The notes beneath the pieces are model-generated. The model saw only the letters and a list, made by a program, of their open reading frames with translations, was not told the origin of the DNA and ran no database searches. The translations under genes and the position numbers were made by a program. DNA of 32,151 nt from Thermodesulfobacteriota bacterium (lineage in GTDB: Bacteria > Desulfobacterota > S145-22), in assembly GCA_024763435.1 (NCBI GenBank), contig JANTFN010000003.1, positions 1-32,151 on the forward strand, read 5' to 3'. Positions 15,347-23,403 of this stretch are shown here, piece after piece (within the stretch, counting starts at the first letter, position 1; each line of letters starts with the position of its first letter).

Positions 15347-15366
15347 GATACAGGAGTAAACCAAAC

Positions 15367-16701
15367 CTATCGTCTTCGTAATACCGTGAAGGTTTCGATG
15401 TGAAATGTCTGCGGAAACATGTCAACAGGAATGACAGACCGGACATCATAGACTGCGGGGGAGAGCATCTTCAAATCACGGGCGTGCGTCATGGGGTCAC
15501 AGGAAACATAAACGATGGTTTCAGGACGCTTGTCTGACGCGGTTAGCAATTTGGCTATTTCCAGCGCCCCGGTTCTTGGTGGGTCCATGACCAGGATATC
15601 ATAGGGAGGTTGTTCCTTGTGCTGAAGATGTTTGCGAAGGAAATCACCCGCGTCGGCACAGATAAACCGGGCCGAATGAATGCCATTTGTAGCGGCATTT
15701 TGCCGGGCCATTTTGATGGCAGACTGCGTGCTGTCTATACCGGTTACCCGTCCCCCCTTCAGGGCAATCGGGAGAGAAAAGTTTCCCATCCCGCAGTAAA
15801 GATCGAGAACCTTCTTTTTGCAGGATGATGCCCCGTTATCTTCGATGATTTTTGTTAGGAGAGCCGTAAGACGCCGGTTTTGAGCCAAATTAACCTGTGA
15901 AAATCCGCCTGGAGGAACCGTAAGCTTTAAAGCGTTATCTGCCATTGGCTGAAGGGCTACTTTGCCTGCCCCTGCGAGGAGCGTAGGTGCCCCGTTGCAG
16001 CGCGTATCCACCCATAATGAGAATCCTCCCCGCTCTGCGAGAGTGGCAACTTCCTGAAGGGCGTCCTGTGTAGAATCTGTTCGTCGAGATGCCCCGGGCC
16101 GAAACCGGAGAATTACCCGCGGGGTTCCATTGTCCCCCACTTCCAGAAGAAGTTCTTTGCCCATGCGTGAGAGAGGACGCGCTGTCAAGACTTTTTGAAT
16201 GTTACTCAGGATATTATTCAATCGGGGGTCGAGTAAGGGGCAGCGCTCAATAGGGATGATTCGATGGCTCCTGTTTCGATAAAAGCCCACGCCTTCCTTC
16301 CCCCAGGCCAGGCGTGCCCGTGCCCGGTAATGCCAGGGAGAGGGAGATGGCAGTATCGGGGCCACCCGCTCCGCGGGAATGGATGCTGTCTTCGCAAAAA
16401 TTTCGGCGACAATCTTGTGTTTCCAGTGCCCTTGTTTCCTGTAATGAATATGCTGCCACTGGCACCCCCCGCATCGGCCGAAATCAGGACAAGGCGGAGC
16501 TACTCTGTCGGGAGAGGGGGATAAGACCTCCAAAAGCCGTCCCTGAATGAAGTGTTTTTTCTCCTGGGCCGTTTCCCACGAAATAATGTCGCCGGGCGCG
16601 GTAAAAGGGACAAAAACAGCCTTTCCGCCCCAATGCCCCAGGCCGCTTCCCCGATAGATCAGTTTCTCAATTTTCAGGCTTTTTTGACGGGCTGCTTTCA
16701 T
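15367..16701 (-). CDS. rlmD: 23S rRNA (uracil-5)-methyltransferase, RlmD/RumA family
   Basis: The 444-residue protein belongs to the TrmA/RumA group of SAM-dependent RNA m5U methyltransferases. An N-terminal TRAM-like RNA-binding domain (about 1-60) is followed by a [4Fe-4S] cluster motif CPDFGRCGGCQW (C71, C77, C80), with a fourth candidate Cys in IERCPLL. The Rossmann domain has DLYCGMGNFSLPIALKGG (SAM-binding), the MDPPRTGAL loop, and the catalytic nucleophile in YVSCDP (C401), followed by the general-base region near DMFPQTFHIETF. RlmD methylates U1939 of 23S rRNA; some homologues act on other sites, so the exact uridine is inferred. It ends 20 bp from the convergent tungstate-binding fusion, without an obvious terminator. 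Confidence 0.88.
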   Translation of the reverse strand: MKAARQKSLKIEKLIYRGSGLGHWGGKAVFVPFTAPGDIISWETAQEKKHFIQGRLLEVLSPSPDRVAPPCPDFGRCGGCQWQHIHYRKQGHWKHKIVAEIFAKTASIPAERVAPILPSPSPWHYRARARLAWGKEGVGFYRNRSHRIIPIERCPLLDPRLNNILSNIQKVLTARPLSRMGKELLLEVGDNGTPRVILRFRPGASRRTDSTQDALQEVATLAERGGFSLWVDTRCNGAPTLLAGAGKVALQPMADNALKLTVPPGGFSQVNLAQNRRLTALLTKIIEDNGASSCKKKVLDLYCGMGNFSLPIALKGGRVTGIDSTQSAIKMARQNAATNGIHSARFICADAGDFLRKHLQHKEQPPYDILVMDPPRTGALEIAKLLTASDKRPETIVYVSCDPMTHARDLKMLSPAVYDVRSVIPVDMFPQTFHIETFTVLRRR

Positions 16702-16930
16702 CTCTTTTGGATATTACCACAAAATGGCCCCGGCGGGTAAATCCGTTGCGCCTGGGAGCGAATTTTCAGCTCAGCTATGTGCGATATATTTGCTGTTCTT
16801 TCAACCTGTAAAAATTTATGCGCCGTAAACCTTGTTTTTTGTCTTGGATTTCTATACGCTATCAATACTAACAGCAGTCAGGAGCTGCTTAACCCGTATT
16901 GCGAAGGGATGAAAGGCAAGGGAGGTTAAA

Positions 16931-17932
16931 ATGCTTATTATTATTTTTGGATTCTTGTTCGGTGCGGTGTTGCAATACGCAAGACTCAATAAATTCGATG
17001 TCATCAGCGGCATGGCTACCCTCGATGATTATGCCGTGGCCAAGGCCATCGCTTTTGCCATTGGGCTGGGGGCCATCCTGATCAATATTGAGATCGGGCT
17101 GGGTCTTGCCGCCTACCATGTAAAACCCATGGTTCTGGGTGGTATTATGATAGGTGGCATCATCTTTGGAATCGGCATGGCTATTCTGGGATACTGCCCC
17201 GGGACGCTTGCTATCTCCCTCGGCGAAGGTGCTATGGACGCGTTGCTTGGCGTGGTTGGCGGGCTCCTGGGAGGGTTGGTTTATACACTTGTACTGCCTT
17301 TCATAAAACCCATTCTGGGCCCGAACCTGGGGAAAATTTCCCTGAATTCTCTTATGGGGGCGGGTATAGCCTTCTACATTGTTGCCATTATTGTCGGCCT
17401 CATTTTTATGGCCATTGCGTTCTGGCTGAACGCGATTGAAAAAGCAAGAAATAACAAATGGTTATATTCAGGAATTGGTCTGGCTATTCTGGAGGTCATC
17501 ATCTTTTCAAAGGCAACGACCAATCGTCCTATCGGTGCTTCCACCATGTATCCTTATCTCGCAGATCTCTTGTCCAGTGTAACGCATAATGCCTATTTTG
17601 CCAAAATTCAGATCCCGGGATACTGGGAATTTAAATTTCTAATAGGATCTTTCCTTGCCGGCTTCGTTGGCTCTCTTGTGAGGAGGGATTTCAAAGTGGT
17701 GTTGATTCACGAGCGCTGGAAACAAAACAAGGGGACTTCCAGCATCCAGAGAGTTATCTGGTCTTTTATCGGTGGTTTTATTCTGATTTTCGGCGCCAGA
17801 ATGGCCGGGGGTTGCACGAGCGGGCACGTCCTGTCCGGCGGCATGCAGCTGGCCATCAGCAGCCTGGTTTTCGGCGTCTTCGTTTTCGCGGGATTACTTG
17901 TGACGGGCAAGCTGTTTTATAAAAAGCCCTGA
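16931..17932 (+). CDS. YeeE/YedE (TsuA-like) family sulfur-compound transporter
   Basis: The 333-residue protein is made almost entirely of membrane helices and carries the two signatures of the YeeE/YedE family: GYCPGT (C89) and GGCTSGH (C295). Structurally studied TsuA proteins move thiosulfate through a path lined by conserved cysteines, handing the ion from Cys to Cys. Here the cysteine expected near residue 20 is not seen (the region reads AVLQYARLNKFD), so substrate or mechanism may differ. The ATG has a clear GGAGG ribosome site 5 bp upstream. No sulfurtransferase or TusA-like gene is next to it in this window. It is convergent with the large secreted protein that ends at 18079. Confidence 0.88.
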   Translation: MLIIIFGFLFGAVLQYARLNKFDVISGMATLDDYAVAKAIAFAIGLGAILINIEIGLGLAAYHVKPMVLGGIMIGGIIFGIGMAILGYCPGTLAISLGEGAMDALLGVVGGLLGGLVYTLVLPFIKPILGPNLGKISLNSLMGAGIAFYIVAIIVGLIFMAIAFWLNAIEKARNNKWLYSGIGLAILEVIIFSKATTNRPIGASTMYPYLADLLSSVTHNAYFAKIQIPGYWEFKFLIGSFLAGFVGSLVRRDFKVVLIHERWKQNKGTSSIQRVIWSFIGGFILIFGARMAGGCTSGHVLSGGMQLAISSLVFGVFVFAGLLVTGKLFYKKP

Positions 17933-18078
17933 AAACACATGGGGTGACTTAATTCTTGCAAAAGGCTTCTTGTGTTTCCGCGGATCTTCAGGGGTTTATG
18001 TTGCTTCAGTGTTTAACCGGCGTCCCTCTTTTTTACTGTCCGGCAGCTTGACAGCGACACAAATTCAGCCTATTTATT

Positions 18079-20766
18079 TTACCATGTTTGACTGATCCAG
18101 TGCGGGCAATCTCCCTTGTCGATGCTAAGATTAATTTTTTGACTTTTCACGGGGGCATCTGTTAGATAAATTGTTTTGGTATCTTTTGACACGCCATTTT
18201 GCGTGTAGGTAAATAGCGAAATATTTAGTTTTGGGGACAACTTCCCGTAACACAGGCAGCCGGGGCCAAAAGGAGTTCCATCAATACCCTGCTTGCATTC
18301 CTTGAATACCCAAAACAGCGCTTCCACGCCGGAAATACCGACCGTGGGGAGGGTCATGACATAACTTATCTTGCCTTTGGGAAATGATGTCGTTTTGTAC
18401 TGGATGGGGGAAGAATTTCCCCTGCCGGTGAAGGAAAAGGTGTCTTTGACTGTTTTGGGTTCAATCCAGAATTTCCAATGACTGTGCCAGGTTTGTGGGG
18501 CGCTCGCACCGAGACGATAGGGGGTTGCAACAGTAAAAGTCAAATATTGTGCCCCGAATTGAGTATGCCCATAATCACCGAGGACAAAGGCGGAATTTGA
18601 GTTGACTTCCATAAAGACTTTTATCCATTTTACGCTTCCGGTTGACGAGGCGCTGAACTGCCATTTGACGTCCTTGATTTTGAATGTTGCATTTTTTGGT
18701 TTCTGGTCATTGGTGATTGAAAAAGCACTGCTTTCGATCTGGGCGCTGCGGTCCGATTTTTCGATGAGCGCGGTATATTTTCCCTGGGGTGTGTCTGCTA
18801 AGACCGCAATCGAGGCCACGCCGCTATAGGGGTTGATAATCAGCTCTTCGGCAATCTTCTTGTGGCTGGCATTCCAAAGCGAAATATAAAGGTTTGTGTT
18901 TTGCAAAGCCTGTTTGTCCAAAACAGTCCACCTAACGTTGTGCCAGCTGCCGGCTTTCCATACCGTTGTTTTGATGGGTTCGGTTATTTTAAGGGTATTA
19001 AAGTAAGCCGGGGCTCTATGGGAATAGGAGATTGAAGGACCGCTGGTTTTTAAAGTAAAAGGCGCACTGTCGCCGGAGACAGTCTTGTTGGATGCTTCAA
19101 CACGCGCGATGAATTGTCCGCTATAAAACTTGGCGGGGATTTTCCAGAGAAGTTCTCCTGTGTTGATAATTGTATTATCGCCCCCTGAGCCGCTACTGAT
19201 TATTGAAAAGGGGGAAGTTTTACCATCCGGATAAATCGTAATTTTTACCTTCGTGGTTTTGCCAAGCCCTATACTGTACCAGCGAATGGGTAATGTCTGG
19301 CCGGACTTCCAGATTGAACCGGATTTTGGGGACCAGACGTTTATGAACGCCGATTCTATGATTTTCGGGGGTAATGGCTTTGCAATGTAAAAAGTATCAC
19401 TTTCACCGTAAATCTTGCTGTTGTTTGAGGCTGAAACGCGGATAAAATAGGTTCCCGCGGGTATTGTCGAAGGTACCGTCCAGGGGAAGGTGAAGCTCAA
19501 AGCGTTAATAGAGCTTTTTATTGTTTTGGTTGTTTTCTTGGTTGTAGCATTTTTAAGCTTGATATTTACCTTATTAATGCTGGCTCCCAAAACAATCCAT
19601 TTTATTTTATGGGTTGTTTTGTAACGCCATACATTATTTTTCATGGGGGATGATATGCCTATACCGTTAGAAGTCCCCATGAAAATTTCGGGTAAAGGAA
19701 GAAAAGCCAGTGGTTTTCTCGCTGCGTAGGGCAATGGTCTTTTCGGTAAAGGCCCAATTCCTGGCTTTGCGATTGAGACGTTTCCCGCGGCAGCCGGTGC
19801 GCGATGCGTTGCCGGCACGTTGCCTGGAATGGTGAAATGTTTGCTATCACTGAAAACCAGGTTATCCAGGGTCTGCACCCGCACTATGTACTTGCCTGTG
19901 CGTTTGATCCTGGAAAGCGACAGACTGAAATGTCCATTGTTGGAAGCGTTTTTCGTCAGCCAGGCCCCATGGCCGTCAGCGGCCAGACGAGATTGTCCAG
20001 CCGGATAAAGCAGAATTTTGATACGGGTATTCATTCTGCCCTTTTTAGACCAGCGGATGTCCAGAAACTTCCCTCTCCAGCCTTTGACCCCGGGATGCTC
20101 CGAGCCCTTCATGGCCAGGGTTTCGATTTCCGCTTTGACATTATAGATCTTCCCCAGCACGTTCCTGACAGGTTTCGCCCTCTCGATATGGGGAGTCCGG
20201 GCGGGCCCTGTTATCCTGACCCCCTGGATCGGTGCGGCAACAATAATCTGAACCGAGGTGCTGTTGTTCTGTGGTCTTATGTCTTCCTGCCCTTTCTTCG
20301 GGATGACCGCAACCTTGACGGTGAAACTCCCCGGCTTTTTAACCTTGAAGGTGGTCTTAACGTCATGTGACTTTCCGGCATCAAGTTTGAGTTTATGGTT
20401 CTTGTCTTTGGTGATCTTCTTTCCGTTCAGGTAGAAGCGCACCACGGCATCCTTGAAGGTCAGGAGACCTGTGTTTTGAATGGTTGCCGTAAAGGTAAGG
20501 GGTTTTCCTATCTTTGGCTTACTGGGAGAGAAGGTGAGTTTCTGGACACTGAGATCACCTTTCAAAGTCAAGGGCCTGGCTTGATGGATTTTCTGGCGGG
20601 CAGGTTGCGCCCGGTGGGATTGCTGCCCGGCAGGGTGACTGTTCCCGGTCCTTTCAGGGGGCGGCAACTGAAGCTGCTGGATGGCAACTGCGGTTGAGCC
20701 ATAGAAGCAGAAGGCTATAAGGGTGAAAGCAAAAATTGCCTGTACGATATATGTCTTCCTTTTCAT
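18079..20766 (-). CDS. Large secreted protein with CARDB and KNH-type Ig-like domains, no Cys-repeat module
   Basis: The 895-residue product has a signal peptide (cleavage near TAVA, residue 28), a Gln/Pro/Arg-rich linker, and a CARDB-like domain at about 70-177 (SVQKLTFSPSKPKIGKPLTF...NNSTSVQIIV). Three or four Ig-like units of the Kre9/KNH type follow, recognised by starts such as PKSGSIWKSGQTLPIRW and ends such as GTYFIRVSASNNSKIYGESDTFYI; they span about 200-325, 370-465, 475-580 and 590-690. The last 200 residues have no recognised domain but contain a Cys-rich spot (GPGCLCYG). There is no membrane anchor or sorting signal. It is the last gene of the minus-strand cluster, 91 bp after the previous one, with a good AGGAGG ribosome site. 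Unlike the other four it lacks the cysteine module and family core domain. Function unknown. Confidence 0.8.
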   Translation of the reverse strand: MKRKTYIVQAIFAFTLIAFCFYGSTAVAIQQLQLPPPERTGNSHPAGQQSHRAQPARQKIHQARPLTLKGDLSVQKLTFSPSKPKIGKPLTFTATIQNTGLLTFKDAVVRFYLNGKKITKDKNHKLKLDAGKSHDVKTTFKVKKPGSFTVKVAVIPKKGQEDIRPQNNSTSVQIIVAAPIQGVRITGPARTPHIERAKPVRNVLGKIYNVKAEIETLAMKGSEHPGVKGWRGKFLDIRWSKKGRMNTRIKILLYPAGQSRLAADGHGAWLTKNASNNGHFSLSLSRIKRTGKYIVRVQTLDNLVFSDSKHFTIPGNVPATHRAPAAAGNVSIAKPGIGPLPKRPLPYAARKPLAFLPLPEIFMGTSNGIGISSPMKNNVWRYKTTHKIKWIVLGASINKVNIKLKNATTKKTTKTIKSSINALSFTFPWTVPSTIPAGTYFIRVSASNNSKIYGESDTFYIAKPLPPKIIESAFINVWSPKSGSIWKSGQTLPIRWYSIGLGKTTKVKITIYPDGKTSPFSIISSGSGGDNTIINTGELLWKIPAKFYSGQFIARVEASNKTVSGDSAPFTLKTSGPSISYSHRAPAYFNTLKITEPIKTTVWKAGSWHNVRWTVLDKQALQNTNLYISLWNASHKKIAEELIINPYSGVASIAVLADTPQGKYTALIEKSDRSAQIESSAFSITNDQKPKNATFKIKDVKWQFSASSTGSVKWIKVFMEVNSNSAFVLGDYGHTQFGAQYLTFTVATPYRLGASAPQTWHSHWKFWIEPKTVKDTFSFTGRGNSSPIQYKTTSFPKGKISYVMTLPTVGISGVEALFWVFKECKQGIDGTPFGPGCLCYGKLSPKLNISLFTYTQNGVSKDTKTIYLTDAPVKSQKINLSIDKGDCPHWISQTW

Positions 20767-20857
20767 GACCTGTCCCCTCCTTTTTTCATGCTGAGATTAT
20801 ACCGGACCATTTTCTATGATCCTTTTTTTAGTAGTTACAGGATGGCACGCACCACCT

Positions 20858-23371
20858 TCACCAACAACTTCTGGCTTCTGAACAGGTGAGGGGGTAGAAG
20901 TATACCGTATCATCAAAATCTCTGTAGGTATGAAGCCTCTTATAGATATAACCTTTTACACAGTTGTTGGCTTCATTGGTTTCCATAATAAGATTATCAG
21001 GGTCAATTCTGGCATGGTACTCCCGGACTCCCGGCATGATCCAGTACTCCTGGCGTTGATCGCATTTATATCCGTCTCCCCCAGTATAGGGATCCAGCTC
21101 AGGGATGTCGTAGCACTTCCCCCCGCACTTCTCTATCCAGATGCAAAGTTTTGACGGGGGCGACCGGACAGTCCCCATGTTCCTTACGTAGACAGGGATT
21201 CTGACATGTCTGTTCAGCTTTGCCCAAATTTCACTACATATACAAACGACAAGGTCAGGCAGATTGTTTGCTCTGTGGGCGGAGAAAGTTTTACGGTCTT
21301 CGTTGTTAGATTCATTGGATTCATCGACATCATTGTTGGTATCAATCTCAAGGGTGTGGTGATATTCTCCAGCAGCAGGATAATTGTATGATTTTTCCAG
21401 AAGATAGTGTACCCCGTAGTTAAGGGAAGGAATGTTTATGTCATCAAATTCCTTTTGAAATCTCGGTCCGCTTATGGCCAGCTTTGCCTTCGAAGGGCCC
21501 GCGCTTCCCAGGGAATTGTTTTCAATCAAGGCCTTTACCGTGATTAATCCCTGTGTTTCATCCTCTTCTATTTCCATGTTCCTGATGATCAAGTCTGGTT
21601 TGTAGGTGACAATTTCAAACCGGTCACTGACTGTCAGGTAATTCCAGTCTCCCTTTCTTATTTCGATTCTATAATTGCCTGACGGAATTTCAGGGACCTG
21701 CCAGGTAAAGCTGGTGCCGTGAAGTTCTTCACTTATTAATTCATACCGGACACCCATGAGCAGGACAAAAAAACCTTCCTCAGAATTGTGGAAGTTGTCC
21801 GTCCACTTGAGAGTGTACGTGTTGCCCTGGACGAGAATCGATCCCTTGCGGGGAAAGATTACCATGTTCGGCGGCGGGATATATTCTTCTGTGGCTATCT
21901 GCTGACATGTCATTGTATCGGACCAGGTATTATCTTCGTCGGATTCATCAATCCTGTGGTTCGCATCTGCCTCAATCCTGATTTCCTTGCCGCATGGAGC
22001 GGAAGCAAAAGTGTAAGAAAGAAGTTCTGTTGATACACTTGACGGTAAAGGAGGATTGACGTGCTGGGAATGCACAAGGCTGTTTCCGAACCAGATATGA
22101 ACGTTGAAAGCATCTAATACGGTGAGTGTGCCAATATTTTTTACCTTGTAAGATAATGTTACGGCATCGCCGGGTGAAAAATACCGGGGTAAAAAACTGA
22201 CCTCTGTTACGATAAGGTTTGGACCATCACCAGGCGAAAACAGTTTGCCGGGCAAATGCTTCCCTTCTGCCTGGAGGATTGAAGGCTTTGAAGCCTGCAT
22301 TGTCGGATGCGTTTTCGGGGATATGATTGTCGGCTTAAAGGCTTTCGCTTTAACTTTCTTAAAGGCGACCTGGATTTTTTCACTTTTTTTCAGCACAAGT
22401 TCAGTATCAAAATCCAGCATGCCGCCCGGTTTAGCCAAAAGCTTCTTGGGATCAATGCCTTTCAATCGCCAGCTCTTTGCCCTGCCACCATGGTGGAGGA
22501 CCAGCTTTCCATGCCGGTAATCCCCGGCAGTCAGTTTCCCTTTCCCCCTGTTCCGGACACGGATATGAAGCGTGCCGCCCTTGAGATAAATCCTCACGAT
22601 GGAAAGCAGGGGAGGTGCCTGGGCCAGAAGCGTTGTTTTCTTGGATGCCGCCGGGGCCGGAGAGTACTTCCTGACACTCAGGGTCTTTTCCGCCTCGGCC
22701 TTCTTTTTGAAAAACCGCCCACGTCTCGCCAGGCATTTCCTGTAGGTGGTTTCAACGATCCGGCCATTTAACAGGCACCATCCCATGGGTTCACATACCC
22801 TGGAAGCTGCTTGTTTGTCTTTGAAAAATATGCCCTTCTTTTTGAAACAGTCTCCCTTCTTCATAAGAGAAACCTTGTGGTTGATGCAGCAATATCCTGG
22901 CTGATTCATCTCGCAGTAAAGAAGCGCAGCGCCTTTTTTTTCAAAGAACCGCCCTTTTGCCTCCTGACACTTTCCCCTGACGGTTTTGACGACCTTCCCG
23001 TTGATGCAGCAATATCCCGGCTGATTGATCTCGCAATAGTGGGTCGCCGCTGCCTTATTTTCAAAGAACAGGCCATTTATTCCCTGACAGTCTTCCTTTT
23101 TTAATGAAGCGACCTTGCCATCTGTACAGCACCATCCTTTCGTCTGGGCATTGAGATACGCCTTCGCGGAATTCCTGTCTTTGAAGAAATGCCCCTTGCA
23201 CCTGGACCGGGTGCTTTTGAAGATCTTACCATCCGCGCAGCACCAGCCGGTGACGTGGCTACCCTTTTTAGTCTTTGCGGCTTGTTTGGCATAGGAAGAG
23301 AGAACACTTCCCGCAGTTATCAGCAATGCCGCCAACAGGAAGGTTATCAGGTGTTTTGTCTGTTTTTTTAT
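20858..23371 (-). CDS. Cys-repeat secreted protein A (5 repeats, CARDB/KNH C-terminus), probable ATA start
   Basis: Called A here. In frame with the coding sequence, the codon ATA at 23371-23369 lies 6 bp after a perfect GGAGGA and begins (M)KKQTKHLITFLLAALLI, which aligns residue for residue with the ATG-started signal peptide of the paralogue at 31910 (MKNQAKHLIIFLLVALL). The first ordinary start, TTG at 23335, would remove the basic end of the signal peptide. The 837-residue protein then has five Cys-rich modules (residues 42-231; 37, 40, 40, 38 and 35 long), the family core domain (about 255-345), a CARDB domain (GPNLIVTEVSFLPRYFSPGD...), a KNH-type Ig unit (MVIFPRKGSILVQGNTYTLKW) and two more CARDB domains ending in a Cys-rich tail. 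It starts 32 bp after the preceding gene, so the two are co-transcribed. Function unknown. Confidence 0.8.
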   Translation of the reverse strand: MKKQTKHLITFLLAALLITAGSVLSSYAKQAAKTKKGSHVTGWCCADGKIFKSTRSRCKGHFFKDRNSAKAYLNAQTKGWCCTDGKVASLKKEDCQGINGLFFENKAAATHYCEINQPGYCCINGKVVKTVRGKCQEAKGRFFEKKGAALLYCEMNQPGYCCINHKVSLMKKGDCFKKKGIFFKDKQAASRVCEPMGWCLLNGRIVETTYRKCLARRGRFFKKKAEAEKTLSVRKYSPAPAASKKTTLLAQAPPLLSIVRIYLKGGTLHIRVRNRGKGKLTAGDYRHGKLVLHHGGRAKSWRLKGIDPKKLLAKPGGMLDFDTELVLKKSEKIQVAFKKVKAKAFKPTIISPKTHPTMQASKPSILQAEGKHLPGKLFSPGDGPNLIVTEVSFLPRYFSPGDAVTLSYKVKNIGTLTVLDAFNVHIWFGNSLVHSQHVNPPLPSSVSTELLSYTFASAPCGKEIRIEADANHRIDESDEDNTWSDTMTCQQIATEEYIPPPNMVIFPRKGSILVQGNTYTLKWTDNFHNSEEGFFVLLMGVRYELISEELHGTSFTWQVPEIPSGNYRIEIRKGDWNYLTVSDRFEIVTYKPDLIIRNMEIEEDETQGLITVKALIENNSLGSAGPSKAKLAISGPRFQKEFDDINIPSLNYGVHYLLEKSYNYPAAGEYHHTLEIDTNNDVDESNESNNEDRKTFSAHRANNLPDLVVCICSEIWAKLNRHVRIPVYVRNMGTVRSPPSKLCIWIEKCGGKCYDIPELDPYTGGDGYKCDQRQEYWIMPGVREYHARIDPDNLIMETNEANNCVKGYIYKRLHTYRDFDDTVYFYPLTCSEARSCW
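22679..23248 (-). repeat. Five-copy Cys-rich module array in protein A
   Basis: Each unit has G-[W/Y]-C-C at its start, GKV or GRI about four residues on, a third Cys at position 17, then G-x-F-F and a helix with Ala, and usually a fourth Cys near position 35. The first unit lacks the fourth Cys (AYL) and the last has only two. This gives 17 cysteines in 190 residues, in a strongly basic background. Confidence 0.85.
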
Positions 23372-23403
23372 AACCTATCCTCCTTCCATTTAGTTTATCA
23401 AAG

